The notes below the pieces were generated by a model. That model had not been told where the DNA came from and did not search any database. It worked only from the letters and a program-made list of their open reading frames with translations. Shown here piece by piece: positions 34,123 to 45,694 of a stretch of 64,000 nucleotides of DNA. Where the stretch lies: positions 372,001 through 436,000 of the forward strand of contig QCBM01000001.1 of the NCBI GenBank assembly GCA_003281605.1, written 5' to 3'. This DNA is from Prochlorococcus sp. AG-347-I06 (GTDB lineage: Bacteria > Cyanobacteriota > Cyanobacteriia > PCC-6307 > Cyanobiaceae). The position numbers and the translations under genes are program-made. Positions within the stretch are counted from its first letter, which is position 1. Each line of letters starts with the position of its first letter.

Positions 34123-36081
34123 ATGAGTAATTCCTCTTTAGAAACAATACATAACAAATATAATTTTAAAATTGAATATAAATTAATTAATAATAAAGAG
34201 TTACTAAAATCAAGATTATCCGAAATTCCAAAGTCATCTGGTTGCTATCTTTTTAAAGATATAGATAATAATTTACTTTATATTGGTAAATCTAAAAAAC
34301 TACGCAGTAGAGTAAGTAGTTATTTTAATAATTTGTCAGATTTAACTCCAAGATTAAGTTTGATGGTCCGTCAAATAACTGAAATAGAAATTATAATCAC
34401 AGATAGCGAATATGAAGCACTAAATTTAGAGTCAAATTTAATAAAAACAAACAAACCATACTTTAATATTCTTTTAAAGGATGATAAAAAATATCCATAT
34501 CTTTGCATAACTTGGAGTGAAAAATATCCTCGAATATTTATTACAAGAAGAAGAAGAAATAGAAATAATTTAGATAGATATTATGGACCTTATGTAGATG
34601 TCGGATTATTAAGGAGAACATTATTTACAATAAAAAAAATATTTCCACTTAGACAAAGGCCTAGGCCAGTCTACAAAGATAGAACTTGTTTGAATTATTC
34701 AATAGGAAGATGTCCAGGTGTTTGCCAAGAAGTAATATCATCTGACGATTATAAAAAAATAATGAAACAAGTATCTATGATATTTCAGGGAAGGAATGAT
34801 GACTTAGAAATATTTTTACAAAAAAAAATGATGCAATTTTCAAATGATTTAGATTATGAGAATGCAGCAAAAATAAGGGATCAAATTTTAGGTTTAAAAT
34901 TATTAACTGAATCACAAAAAATATCAATACCAGATTCTTCAATCAATAGAGATATCTTTGGCATAGTTTCAGAAAAAAATGTAGCTAGTATACAAATTTT
35001 CCAAATGAGATCTGGTAAGCTCATTGGAAGAATTGGCTATAGTCAAAAATTAAATAATGAAGATGAAAATCTTATTTTACAGAAGATATTAGAAGAGCAT
35101 TATATGAATGTTGAAGCCGTAGAGATACCATCAGAAATTCTTATTCAATATAACCTTCCAAAACAAGCAACCATAGAGGATTGGTTAACGGAGCTAAGAA
35201 AAAAGAAAGTAAAAATCTTAATCCCAAAAAGAAATAAAAAACATGAAACTGTAGAAATGGTTTTAAAAAATGCGAAATTGGAATTAGATAGAATATTAAA
35301 TGGGATACAAGATAATGAATCATCAATTGAGGATCTTGCCCAAATACTTGAATTAAGCGAACAACCTAAAAGAATTGAAGGTTATGATATAAGCCATATA
35401 CAAGGTAGTGACCCTGTAGCATCACAAGTCGTTTTTATTGATGGGATTCCTTCTAAACAGCATTATAGGAAATATAAAATTAAAGATCCAAAAGTTTTTG
35501 TAGGACATAGTGATGATTTTGCTTCGATATATGAAGTAATACATAGAAGGTTTAAAAAATGGTCAAGATTTAAAAAAAGCGGAGGCGATTTTTCAATATT
35601 AAATGATAAAACGAATAGTAAATTAGACAATGAACTTCTATCAGATTGGCCTGATTTAATAATGATTGATGGAGGAAAAGGACAGTTAAATGCAGCTATT
35701 AAAGCATTAAAAGAATTAAATCTTGAGGAAGAAGTAACTATATGTTCATTAGCAAAAAAAAATGAAGAAATATTTATTCCAGGCTTTACTAAGTCTCTTG
35801 ATACTGATGAAAATCAAAAGGGGGTTCTTCTATTAAGAAGGGTAAGAGATGAAGCACATAGATTTGCATTATCTTTTCATAGAGACAAAAGATCTAAGAG
35901 AATGAATAGATCTCAATTGTCCCAAATAAGTGGATTAGGACCATCAAGAATAAGAGAATTACTTGAGCATTTTAAATCAATAGATGCGATAAGAATAGCT
36001 AGTAAAGAGGATTTATCAAAAGTTAAAGGACTCGGAAAAAATTCAGTAAATGATATATATGAATATTTTAACGAGTTATAA
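34123..36081 (+). CDS. uvrC: Excinuclease ABC subunit C
   Basis: IPKSSGCYLFKDIDNNLLYIGKSKKLRSRVSSYF, GYDISHIQGSDPVASQVVF, DLIMIDGGKGQL. Confidence 0.97.
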   Translation: MSNSSLETIHNKYNFKIEYKLINNKELLKSRLSEIPKSSGCYLFKDIDNNLLYIGKSKKLRSRVSSYFNNLSDLTPRLSLMVRQITEIEIIITDSEYEALNLESNLIKTNKPYFNILLKDDKKYPYLCITWSEKYPRIFITRRRRNRNNLDRYYGPYVDVGLLRRTLFTIKKIFPLRQRPRPVYKDRTCLNYSIGRCPGVCQEVISSDDYKKIMKQVSMIFQGRNDDLEIFLQKKMMQFSNDLDYENAAKIRDQILGLKLLTESQKISIPDSSINRDIFGIVSEKNVASIQIFQMRSGKLIGRIGYSQKLNNEDENLILQKILEEHYMNVEAVEIPSEILIQYNLPKQATIEDWLTELRKKKVKILIPKRNKKHETVEMVLKNAKLELDRILNGIQDNESSIEDLAQILELSEQPKRIEGYDISHIQGSDPVASQVVFIDGIPSKQHYRKYKIKDPKVFVGHSDDFASIYEVIHRRFKKWSRFKKSGGDFSILNDKTNSKLDNELLSDWPDLIMIDGGKGQLNAAIKALKELNLEEEVTICSLAKKNEEIFIPGFTKSLDTDENQKGVLLLRRVRDEAHRFALSFHRDKRSKRMNRSQLSQISGLGPSRIRELLEHFKSIDAIRIASKEDLSKVKGLGKNSVNDIYEYFNEL

Positions 36082-36167
36082 ATATTAATTAATTTTTGAA
36101 AAATAGATTTCTTGATATTGTTAAATATAACTATATTACAAATATATATTTAAATTAATCTAGTAAT

Positions 36168-36734
36168 TTGGCAGCTGAAGCATATCTCTGGTTTAAATCA
36201 CTTCACATTATGGGTGTAATCGTCTGGTTTGCGGGACTTTTTTACTTAGTAAGACTTTTTATATATCATGAAGAATCTAAAAATATGGATAATGAATTAA
36301 AAATTGCATTTAATAAACAATACACTTTGATGGAAAAAAGGCTGGCGAATATAATCACAACACCTGGGATGATATTAGCTTTAAGTATGGCTATATGCAT
36401 GGTTATTATGCAACCAAGTTGGTTAAGTGAGAAGTGGTTGCAAATTAAAATTTCTTTTGTTTTAGCACTAGTAATTTATCATTCTTTTTGTTATAAATTA
36501 ATGTATTCATTACAAAATGGTACTTCAACCATTTCAGCAAAAAACCTTAGATTATTAAATGAATTGCCTACTTTATTATTATTTATAATTGTACTTTTAG
36601 TTATTTTTAAAAATAATTTTCCAACTAGTGTTGCCACATGGAGCGTAGTTGGACTAATTATCTTCATGTTGGCTTCAATACAATTATATGCAAAGATTAG
36701 AAAGAAAAATGAGAATTCATTAAGTAATGAATAG
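36168..36734 (+). CDS. hemJ: HemJ-type protoporphyrinogen oxidase (UPF0093)
   Basis: LWFKSLHIMGVIVWFAGLFYLVRLFIYHEE; TTG start. Confidence 0.85.
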   Translation: MAAEAYLWFKSLHIMGVIVWFAGLFYLVRLFIYHEESKNMDNELKIAFNKQYTLMEKRLANIITTPGMILALSMAICMVIMQPSWLSEKWLQIKISFVLALVIYHSFCYKLMYSLQNGTSTISAKNLRLLNELPTLLLFIIVLLVIFKNNFPTSVATWSVVGLIIFMLASIQLYAKIRKKNENSLSNE

Positions 36735-37374
36735 GGAAGACTTAATAAAATTAACTTCCAATATTAATAAAAATAGTTGTCCTAAAAATATTAATTTTCA
36801 CTGTCATACAAAATTTAGTGATGGAAGTCTAGAACCATATGAACTTTTAGAACAAGCTTATAAAAATAACTTGAAATTTTTATCAATAACAGATCATCAT
36901 ACAATTAAAGCTCATGAATATATAAAAAAAAATAAAATACTCAAAAATTATCCTAAAGATTCTTTTACGTTAATTTCGGGAATAGAAATTAATTGTTTGA
37001 TTCTAGGATGTTTAGTACATGTAATTGGATTGGGAATAGATATAAAAAGTAAATACCTAAATCCCTACATCCTTGGAGAGTCTCCAATAGGTAATGATTT
37101 AAATATTAAATCAGTTATTAAAGCAATTAATTTAGCTGGTGGTTTATCATTTCTTGCACATCCAGCGAGATACAGGATTCCCTTTTATAAATTAATTCCA
37201 GAGGCCAAAATACAAGGTATTGATGGAATAGAGGTTTGGTACGATTATGAACTTAATGAAGTATGGAATCCTAGTTTATTTGTATGTTCAGAAATAGATA
37301 AATTAGCAGATAAATATTCAATGCTAAAAACATGCGGAACAGATAGTCACGGACTTTCGCTATTAGGTAGATAA
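36727..37374 (+). CDS. PHP-domain phosphoesterase
   Basis: NFHCHTKFSDGSLEP, ITDHHT, FLAHPARYR, CGTDSHG. Confidence 0.88.
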   Translation: MNREDLIKLTSNINKNSCPKNINFHCHTKFSDGSLEPYELLEQAYKNNLKFLSITDHHTIKAHEYIKKNKILKNYPKDSFTLISGIEINCLILGCLVHVIGLGIDIKSKYLNPYILGESPIGNDLNIKSVIKAINLAGGLSFLAHPARYRIPFYKLIPEAKIQGIDGIEVWYDYELNEVWNPSLFVCSEIDKLADKYSMLKTCGTDSHGLSLLGR

Positions 37375-37375
37375 T

Positions 37376-40300
37376 TCAGAATTCGTTTTTTTCAATTATT
37401 GAATCAGTATTAATAATTATGTTCTTTAAATTTTCAATTACATCTGATGAACAATTATTCCACATTTTTCTATTGACAATTTCAAGAAATCTTTGTGCAA
37501 TATCTCTTAAAGCCCATGGATTATTCTCTAGAAAGAAATTCTTAAGATCCAGATCACATAACCATGATTTATAAACATCCTCATAACACCAATCTGAGAC
37601 TACTTCAGTAGAAGCATCAAAAGCATATAAATAATCTAGTGTAGCTGAAAATTCAAACGCTCCTTTATAACCATTATCCTTCATTCCATTTATCCATTTA
37701 GGGTTAAGTATTCTTGATATAACAACTTTATTAATTTCATCTTGTAATTTTGAAATTTTAGATAATCCAAATTTTGATAAATCACCATGATACATTTCAG
37801 GTAATTTACCGCTCAATTTTTTTACTGCTGAAGATAATCCTCCCTGAAACTGATAATAATCATCAGAATCTAAAATATCATGTTCCTTATTATCTTGGTT
37901 ATGAACAACTAACTGAACATTTTTAAGAGCATTTTCTAATGATTTTTTATCCTCTATAGGTTCAAGATTATCACTGTAAATCCACTTACTCCAATTAAGA
38001 AAAGATTCTCCAAAATCATCAATATTTTCCCAATTAGAATTCGAAATTAATTCTTGCAGACCAGCTCCATATGAACCTGGCGCTGACCCAAATATACGAT
38101 TAATTGAATCACCATCTCTTGATGCCCCAGCCAGAGGGTTAAATTTATTATCCTCTTTAAGATTAGAAACAAGATTTATTGCTTTAGAAGTTAATTTAAC
38201 TAACTGTGGAAATGCATCTCTAAACATTCCCGAAATCCTTAATGTAACATCAACCCTTGGTCTTTCGAGAACAGATAAAGGAATGATTTCTAGATCAACT
38301 ACTCTTCTTGAAGGCCCATCCCAAATAGGCTTTACACCTAATAAATATAGTATTTGACAAATGTCTTCAGCACCATTTCTCATTGTGGATGTTGCCCACA
38401 CAGATATTGCTATATTTTTTAAATCTTCTCCATTATCTTGTTTGTATAAATCAAGTATTTGTGAAGCGGACTGACAACCAACACTCCATGCTGATTCAGT
38501 TGGCAGTCCTCTTGAATCAACTGAAAAGAAATTTTTACCAGTGGGTAAAGTTTCAGTTTTACCTCTCGTAGGCGCTCCAGATGGACCACTTTTTACATAT
38601 TGTCCATTTAATGAATTAATAAATGATAATTTCTCATTATATGAAGAATTAATGATTGGATATAGAATCTCTTTTTTTAATAATAAAAAATACTTATTAT
38701 GTTTTTTTTCATTAAAGAAATAGTCTATTATTTTCTGATTTTTATATTTTTCTAGATTTTTTATATTGGTATTTTTTTTGTAAAAAAACAAATATATTAA
38801 ATACTTTGCTTGTTCTTCCAAAAAATCAATAGCCATTCTAAAGTTTAAAATTTTTTTATTGGAAAAAGTCAATAATATTTTTTTATCCTTTTCACTTAAC
38901 ATTTGATCATATTGATTTGTCCAAGGATTCAAATCTAGTTTTAAATGTTTTGCGATATATTGAATAACACCAATTCGGCTGGCAATTGGTACTCTGGCAA
39001 TACACAAGAACAAATTTATTTCATTAATGTCATTCTGCCTATTGCCAAAAATATGCAAACCTGTCCTAATTTGAGATTCTTTAATTTTGCAAAGAAAGGA
39101 ATCAATTTCTTCTATTTGATTATTTTTATTCTTTAAAGTAATTTCGCTAAAATCTTTTTTAATTAATTCAAAGATGGATTTTTCTATTATTCCAATCCGA
39201 TTAGAATTTAATAATTTTGCTTCAAAATATTCGTCTAAATAATTTTCTAATATTGAATATTTTCCATATAATTCTGACCTATCCAAAGGAGGGGTTAAAT
39301 GATCAATAATTGTTGCAGCAGTTCTTCTTTTAGCTTGGGATCCTTCTCCAGGATCATTTACGATAAAGGGATATATGTTTGGTATTGCTGGACAAATAAT
39401 ATTTGGAAAACATTTATTGCTGAGACCTATTGATTTACCAGGTAACCATTCAACAGTGCCATGTTTACCAATATGGCAAATAGCATTTGCATTAAAAACT
39501 TTTTCAATCCAAAAATATTGTGCTAAATATCTATGGGGAGGTGGAAGATCGGGAGAATGAATATCTCTATCAGTGAAAGCGTCATAACCTCGTTGAGGTT
39601 GAATCAATAATGTTATTTTTCCAAATCTAATACCATTTATTGAGAAGCCTTTATTATCTAGATCGATCGCATCAGATGGTTTACCCCAACGACTAACAAT
39701 AATATTTTTGGGATCAAGTTCTAAATAATTCCAATATTTTAAATATTCACTAAGTGGTAAGTAATCTAATGGTTTATTATTTTGAGATTCAATATCATTA
39801 GTTCTAGTTTTTATAAGCATTGACATTAATTCCGAAGAATCTTGAGGATAATTACAAGATCCAAGGTCATAACCTTCTTCTTTTAACCAATTAAGAATAT
39901 TTATTATTGAAGATGGTGTATTTAGACCAACGCCATTACCGATTCTTCCATTCTTAACTGGATAATTACTTATTACTAAACAAATTCTTTTATCAAAATT
40001 ATTAAGTTTCTGAAGTTTCACATAATTTGTTGCAAATTTTGAAATCCATTGAATACCTACTTGATCAGCTTTGTAACTAGTTATTTCACTATATAGTGTA
40101 TTTTTCTTAGAAATAATTTCTTTAAATGCTGAAGGGCAGGTTGTAATTCTTCCATCAAATTCGGGAATAATTATTTGCATTAATAAATCAGATGAATTCA
40201 TTCCAATAGAAGAATTTAACCACTTTTTTCTTGATCTATTGGAAGAAAGAAGTTGTAAAATTGGAATTTGAAGAGAAGTAAAAATATTTGTTGAATTTTC

Positions 40301-41113
40301 AATTAAATCGTTATTTTTGATTTGAGATGAAGAAAATGAAGTTGTGGTAATTATTAGTTTAATATCTTCTTTTTTAAAAATGTCTATTAATTTCTTCTGA
40401 ATAATATGATTTTTTAGTGTAGAAATAAAAAATGTTTTAGGAGATAATCCGCATTTTCTTAATTGCAAGTTAAGTTTTTCGTTTACTTCAATTTCATTGG
40501 CCAAAAAAAGTGATTTATAGGATATTATTCCTATCTTTTCTCCTTTTTCATTTTTCCAATCATATAAATAGGGATCTGCGTAAAAAGTAATATTCAAAAA
40601 ATCTTCAGGAATTAATTTTTCATCTACAACTAAATAATTTAAACAATTAAGAAACTTTCTATAATTATCCAGTCCTCCAGATCTTAGTAATCTAGAAATA
40701 TTTAATGCAATATTTTTATCTATACTACTTATTTCACATAAGGAAATTTCCTGATCAATGGTACCTGATAGGATTACTAATTTCCTTTTTTTATTAACTG
40801 CCTGCCAATTTAAAAGTTGTTCAATTCCATAGTTCCATGTACCTTTATCTCCAAATATTCTAAGTACGACAACTTTTGCATAATTTATTGTTTTTAATAA
40901 ATAATTATCTATTTGAGCTGAGGAATTTAAATTAGAAATTTCTAAAGCTCTAATATTATTTTTTAATGAAGCAAATTCTTTTTCTAACAATAAGTTTGAT
41001 ATAAGATTTAAATCAGCCTTGACACTTGTTATAAAAATAAAATCTGCAGCAGGTTGCTCAATTAAATCATCCTTATTCTTTTCATTTCCTGCTATATTTA
41101 ATATCCTGTGCAT
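37376..41113 (-). CDS. cobN: Cobaltochelatase subunit CobN
   Basis: HIGKHGTVEWLPGKS, VNDPGEGSQAKRRTAATIIDHLTPP, RISGMFRDAFPQLV, SAPGSYGAGL. Confidence 0.93.
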   Translation of the reverse strand: MHRILNIAGNEKNKDDLIEQPAADFIFITSVKADLNLISNLLLEKEFASLKNNIRALEISNLNSSAQIDNYLLKTINYAKVVVLRIFGDKGTWNYGIEQLLNWQAVNKKRKLVILSGTIDQEISLCEISSIDKNIALNISRLLRSGGLDNYRKFLNCLNYLVVDEKLIPEDFLNITFYADPYLYDWKNEKGEKIGIISYKSLFLANEIEVNEKLNLQLRKCGLSPKTFFISTLKNHIIQKKLIDIFKKEDIKLIITTTSFSSSQIKNNDLIENSTNIFTSLQIPILQLLSSNRSRKKWLNSSIGMNSSDLLMQIIIPEFDGRITTCPSAFKEIISKKNTLYSEITSYKADQVGIQWISKFATNYVKLQKLNNFDKRICLVISNYPVKNGRIGNGVGLNTPSSIINILNWLKEEGYDLGSCNYPQDSSELMSMLIKTRTNDIESQNNKPLDYLPLSEYLKYWNYLELDPKNIIVSRWGKPSDAIDLDNKGFSINGIRFGKITLLIQPQRGYDAFTDRDIHSPDLPPPHRYLAQYFWIEKVFNANAICHIGKHGTVEWLPGKSIGLSNKCFPNIICPAIPNIYPFIVNDPGEGSQAKRRTAATIIDHLTPPLDRSELYGKYSILENYLDEYFEAKLLNSNRIGIIEKSIFELIKKDFSEITLKNKNNQIEEIDSFLCKIKESQIRTGLHIFGNRQNDINEINLFLCIARVPIASRIGVIQYIAKHLKLDLNPWTNQYDQMLSEKDKKILLTFSNKKILNFRMAIDFLEEQAKYLIYLFFYKKNTNIKNLEKYKNQKIIDYFFNEKKHNKYFLLLKKEILYPIINSSYNEKLSFINSLNGQYVKSGPSGAPTRGKTETLPTGKNFFSVDSRGLPTESAWSVGCQSASQILDLYKQDNGEDLKNIAISVWATSTMRNGAEDICQILYLLGVKPIWDGPSRRVVDLEIIPLSVLERPRVDVTLRISGMFRDAFPQLVKLTSKAINLVSNLKEDNKFNPLAGASRDGDSINRIFGSAPGSYGAGLQELISNSNWENIDDFGESFLNWSKWIYSDNLEPIEDKKSLENALKNVQLVVHNQDNKEHDILDSDDYYQFQGGLSSAVKKLSGKLPEMYHGDLSKFGLSKISKLQDEINKVVISRILNPKWINGMKDNGYKGAFEFSATLDYLYAFDASTEVVSDWCYEDVYKSWLCDLDLKNFFLENNPWALRDIAQRFLEIVNRKMWNNCSSDVIENLKNIIINTDSIIEKNEF

Positions 41114-41185
41114 TTTTATATATAAATAAGGTTTAGAATACGTAAGTAGGATAAAACAAGTTTACCTTAATTAAATAAATTAAAT

Positions 41186-42100
41186 ATGCATGAATTTCTT
41201 CCATACGCCTGGTTCGAAGGTAAATGTATTCCATTTAAAGAAGCAAAAATATCAATAGCTACTCATGCACTACATTATGGTACTGCCGCATTTGGAGGAA
41301 TGCGCGCGATACCTAACCCAACAAACAAAGAAGAATTCCTTTTGTTTAGAACTGATAAACATATAAAAAGATTATCTCAAAGTGCAAAATTACTCTTAAC
41401 TGAAATTTCTGAAGAATATATTTTTAAAGCCTTAGAAGAAGTTATAAAAAGAAACAAGCCAGAAAAACCTATTTATATAAGACCATTTGTATATACAAGC
41501 GATTTAGGAATAGCGCCAAGGTTACACAATATTGAAACAGATTTCTTTATTTATTGTATTGAACTAGGAGATTATCTATCTCCAGATGGTGTTTCTTGTA
41601 GAATGAGTAGTTGGACAAGACAAGAAGATAGATCTCTCCCCTTAAGAGGAAAAATAAGTGGAGCATATATTACTAGTTCATTAGCCAAAACAGAGGCTAG
41701 TTTATCGGGTTTTGATGAAGCCCTGCTATTAAATTCAAGTGGTAAGGTAAGCGAAGCTAGTGGTATGAATTTATTTATTGTAAGGAATGGAGACTTAATC
41801 ACTCCTGGTGTTGATCAAGATATCCTTGAGGGAATTACTAGAGCTAGTGTAATTGAATTAGCAAAATCATTTGGAATAAATGTAATTGAGAGGCCTGTTG
41901 ATAAAACAGAATTATTAATAGCAGATGAAGTTTTTCTGACTGGTACAGCAGCAAAAATTACACCAGTTAAAAAAATTGAATCAACTGAATTAAATGTTGA
42001 AAGACCAATAATGAATAAATTAAAAAGTAAGCTTATAGAAATAACAGAAGGTCGTTCTCAAGACTATGATAATTGGGTAACAAGAATTTCACTGAAATAA
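41186..42100 (+). CDS. ilvE: Branched-chain amino acid aminotransferase
   Basis: HALHYGTAAFGGMRAI, SSGKVSEASGMNLFIVRNG, EVFLTGTAAKITPV. Confidence 0.93.
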   Translation: MHEFLPYAWFEGKCIPFKEAKISIATHALHYGTAAFGGMRAIPNPTNKEEFLLFRTDKHIKRLSQSAKLLLTEISEEYIFKALEEVIKRNKPEKPIYIRPFVYTSDLGIAPRLHNIETDFFIYCIELGDYLSPDGVSCRMSSWTRQEDRSLPLRGKISGAYITSSLAKTEASLSGFDEALLLNSSGKVSEASGMNLFIVRNGDLITPGVDQDILEGITRASVIELAKSFGINVIERPVDKTELLIADEVFLTGTAAKITPVKKIESTELNVERPIMNKLKSKLIEITEGRSQDYDNWVTRISLK

Positions 42101-42118
42101 ATTAATTTTTACCTAAAA

Positions 42119-45100
42119 ATGGAATCTTTCAGAACCTATCTAAATAGAGATGAAAAACCATTAATTATTTTTGACGGAGGTACCGGAACATCGTTTCAGA
42201 ACTTAAATCTTACTGCAGATGACTTTGGAGGAAAAGAATTAGAGGGATGTAATGAAAACCTTGTTTTATCATCGCCAGAGGTAGTTGAGAAGGTTCATAA
42301 TTCATTTTTAGAAGCAGGTTGTCATGTTATAGAAACTAATACATTTGGAGCCTCATCAATAGTTCTTGATGAATATGATATTGCGGATAAGGCTTATGAG
42401 ATAAATAAAAATGCGGCATTCATAGCAAAAAAAGCTGCTGCCAAATACTCATCAGTTGATAAACCAAGGTTTGTAGCAGGTTCAATTGGGCCAACAACTA
42501 AATTACCCACCTTAGGACATATAGATTTTGATGAATTAAAGCAATCATATAAAGAACAAATTTATGGTCTTATAGATGGAGGAGTTGATCTTCTTTTGAT
42601 TGAAACTTGTCAGGATGTTTTACAAATTAAATCTGCTTTATTAGCATCAAAAGAAATTCTTGAAAGTAAAAATATTGATATACCTTTAATGGTATCTATA
42701 ACAATGGAAACAACAGGTACTATGCTTGTTGGATCTGATATTGCTTCTGCATTAACAATATTAGAACCATTTAATATAGATATCCTTGGACTTAATTGTG
42801 CAACTGGTCCGGAGCAAATGAAGGTACATATTAAATATTTGTCTGAAAATTCTCCCTTCGCTATAAGCTGTATTCCCAATGCAGGTCTTCCTGAAAATAT
42901 TGGTGGTGTAGCTCACTATAGATTAAAGCCAATAGAATTAAAGATGCAGTTAATGAATTTTATATATGACTTTAATGTTCAATTAATAGGTGGATGTTGT
43001 GGGACAACACCTGAACATATAAAATACCTGTCTTCAATAATCGATGAAATTATTGATAATGAAAGGACTAACAATAATGGTAAAAAAAATTCAAGCGGTT
43101 TTATTCCATCTGCCTCATCAATATATAACTCTGTGCCATATAAACAAGACAATTCAATTTTGATAGTAGGAGAGAGATTAAATGCAAGTGGATCGAAAAA
43201 GGTAAGGGAGTTATTAAATAACGACGATTGGGATGGCTTAGTTGCAATTGCCAAGCAACAACAAAAAGAAAATGCTCACGTTCTTGATGTAAATGTCGAT
43301 TATGTAGGCAGGGACGGAGTGAAAGATATGAAAGAAATAACTTCAAGACTAGTTACCAATATAAATTTACCATTAATGATTGACTCTACAGATGCTGACA
43401 AAATGGAAAGTGGATTAAAGTCAGCTGGTGGTAAATGTATTATAAATTCAACCAATTACGAAGATGGCAATGAAAGGTTTGATCAAGTTCTAAATTTAGC
43501 CTTAGGGTATGGTTCAGGTCTTGTTGTCGGAACAATTGATGAAAATGGAATGGCAAGGAATTCAGAAAAAAAATATAAGATTGTCAAACGAGCAATTAAT
43601 AGAACAAGAGAATGTGGTTTGTCAGATTATGAGCTATTTTTTGATCCATTAGCTCTGCCAATATCTACAGGGATAGAAGAAGATAGATTAAACGCGAAAG
43701 AAACTATTAGTGCTATATTAAAAATTCGTGAAAATTACCCAGATATTCATATCATACTTGGAATATCAAACATCAGTTTTGGTCTTTCACCATTATCAAG
43801 AATTAATCTAAATTCAATATTTTTAGATGAATGCATTAAAGCAGGATTAGATTCTGCTATCATCGCACCAAATAAAATTTTGCCATTATCAAAAATTTCT
43901 GAAGAAACTAAAAAGCTTTGCTTAGATTTGATTTATGATAAAAGAAAATTTGAAGATGATATTTGTATTTATGATCCATTAGTAGAATTAACAAAGGCTT
44001 TTCAAGATTTATCTATTCAAGATTTCAAAAAAGCATCTTTAGAAAATAAAAACCTAACTCTTGAAGAAAGTCTGAAAAATCATATTATTGATGGAGAAAA
44101 AATAGGATTAGAGGATCAATTAAATAATGCGTTAAAAAAATATAAACCTCTTGAAATAATTAATACCTTTTTACTAGATGGGATGAAAGTTGTAGGAGAT
44201 TTATTTGGCTCAGGTCAAATGCAATTGCCATTTGTACTCCAATCCGCTGAAACAATGAAATTTGCCGTTTCAATTTTAGAACCATATATGGAAACTGTAG
44301 ATGAAAACATATCAAATGGAAAACTCTTAATTGCAACTGTCAAAGGCGATGTACATGATATTGGAAAAAATTTGGTAGATATAATACTTACAAATAATGG
44401 TTATGATGTAATAAATCTAGGAATAAAGCAAGATGTTTCAGCAATTATAGATGCACAAAAAAAGCACAATGCAGATTGCATCGCTATGAGTGGATTACTT
44501 GTTAAATCAACTGCTTTTATGAAAGATAATTTAGAGGCTTTTAACAATGAAAATATTAGTGTACCAGTAATATTAGGAGGCGCAGCCTTAACCCCAAAAT
44601 TTGTAAATGAGGACTGCAGCAAAATATATAAAGGGAAAATATTGTACGGAAAAGATGCTTTCACTGATCTTAAATTTATGAATGAATATATGGATAATAA
44701 GAAAAAAGGTAATTGGTCAAATACAGAGGGATTCATTAACGATGAGGGCATAAATATTAATTTAGCCTCATCAAAATCCAACTCTCAAGCTGTTAAAAAA
44801 TCAATATCCATAAATACCGAGACTTCCAACTTAAATTTAAAAGAAAATTTTATAAGATCTAAATTTATAAATGAAGAAAAACCAATTCAAGCCCCTTTCT
44901 TGGGAACAAAAGTCTTGAACGAAGTCGATATAGATTTAAATAAGTTAATTTTTTATCTAGATACAAAAGCTCTATTTAGCGGCCAATGGCAAATAAAAAA
45001 AGGAAGAACCCAAAGCGTAGATGAATACAATAACTATTTGGATTCATACGCTAAACCATTGTTAGATAGATGGTTAGAGACAATTATAGAAAAAAAACTT

Positions 45101-45685
45101 ATTTCACCCAAAGCAGTTTATGGATATTTCAGGTGCGGGAGAAAAAATAATAGTATTTTCTTATTTGATGATAAATCATTAAATAAAATTTCCCAATTCA
45201 ATTTTCCAAGACAAAAATCTGGGAATAATTTATGCATAGCTGATTTTTATTGTGATTTGAAAAATGATAAACCGATAGATATATTTCCTATGCAGGCAGT
45301 AACGATGGGCAATATTGCTAGTGAATATTCTCAAAAATTATTTAAAGAAGATAAATATAGCGATTATTTATTATTCCATGGACTTACAGTGCAATTAGCG
45401 GAAGCTTTAGCTGAGTATGTCCATGCATTAATTCGTATTGAATGTGGTTTTAGGACTGAAGAACCAGACAAAAATAGAGAAATACTAGCTCAAAAATATA
45501 GAGGAGCTAGATATTCTTTTGGTTATCCTGCATGTCCAAAAGTCTCTGATTCAAACATACAATTATCATTGTTGGATGCAAAAAGAATAAACTTGAACAT
45601 GGATGAATCTGAACAACTTCATCCAGAACAAAGCACTACAGCTATCATTTCACTACACTCAAAAGCTAAATATTTCAGCGCCTAA
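42119..45685 (+). CDS. metH: Cobalamin-dependent methionine synthase
   Basis: FDGGTGTSFQNLNLT, GGCCGTTPEHI, GDVHDIGKNLVDIIL, SGLLVKSTAFM, EYVHALIRIECGF. Confidence 0.97.
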   Translation: MESFRTYLNRDEKPLIIFDGGTGTSFQNLNLTADDFGGKELEGCNENLVLSSPEVVEKVHNSFLEAGCHVIETNTFGASSIVLDEYDIADKAYEINKNAAFIAKKAAAKYSSVDKPRFVAGSIGPTTKLPTLGHIDFDELKQSYKEQIYGLIDGGVDLLLIETCQDVLQIKSALLASKEILESKNIDIPLMVSITMETTGTMLVGSDIASALTILEPFNIDILGLNCATGPEQMKVHIKYLSENSPFAISCIPNAGLPENIGGVAHYRLKPIELKMQLMNFIYDFNVQLIGGCCGTTPEHIKYLSSIIDEIIDNERTNNNGKKNSSGFIPSASSIYNSVPYKQDNSILIVGERLNASGSKKVRELLNNDDWDGLVAIAKQQQKENAHVLDVNVDYVGRDGVKDMKEITSRLVTNINLPLMIDSTDADKMESGLKSAGGKCIINSTNYEDGNERFDQVLNLALGYGSGLVVGTIDENGMARNSEKKYKIVKRAINRTRECGLSDYELFFDPLALPISTGIEEDRLNAKETISAILKIRENYPDIHIILGISNISFGLSPLSRINLNSIFLDECIKAGLDSAIIAPNKILPLSKISEETKKLCLDLIYDKRKFEDDICIYDPLVELTKAFQDLSIQDFKKASLENKNLTLEESLKNHIIDGEKIGLEDQLNNALKKYKPLEIINTFLLDGMKVVGDLFGSGQMQLPFVLQSAETMKFAVSILEPYMETVDENISNGKLLIATVKGDVHDIGKNLVDIILTNNGYDVINLGIKQDVSAIIDAQKKHNADCIAMSGLLVKSTAFMKDNLEAFNNENISVPVILGGAALTPKFVNEDCSKIYKGKILYGKDAFTDLKFMNEYMDNKKKGNWSNTEGFINDEGININLASSKSNSQAVKKSISINTETSNLNLKENFIRSKFINEEKPIQAPFLGTKVLNEVDIDLNKLIFYLDTKALFSGQWQIKKGRTQSVDEYNNYLDSYAKPLLDRWLETIIEKKLISPKAVYGYFRCGRKNNSIFLFDDKSLNKISQFNFPRQKSGNNLCIADFYCDLKNDKPIDIFPMQAVTMGNIASEYSQKLFKEDKYSDYLLFHGLTVQLAEALAEYVHALIRIECGFRTEEPDKNREILAQKYRGARYSFGYPACPKVSDSNIQLSLLDAKRINLNMDESEQLHPEQSTTAIISLHSKAKYFSA

Positions 45686-45694
45686 TCTAAATCT

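Noticed and set aside
38383-39560. Several 60-63 aa plus-strand ORFs
   Set aside because: All lie antisense within cobN, whose protein motifs are strong; expected by chance.
42100-42119. Possible cobalamin riboswitch upstream of metH
   Set aside because: Only ~18 nt separate ilvE and metH; there is no room for a riboswitch.
42610-44781. Minus-strand ORFs of 81-126 aa within metH
   Set aside because: Antisense to a clearly coding gene; composition looks like codon-shadow translation.
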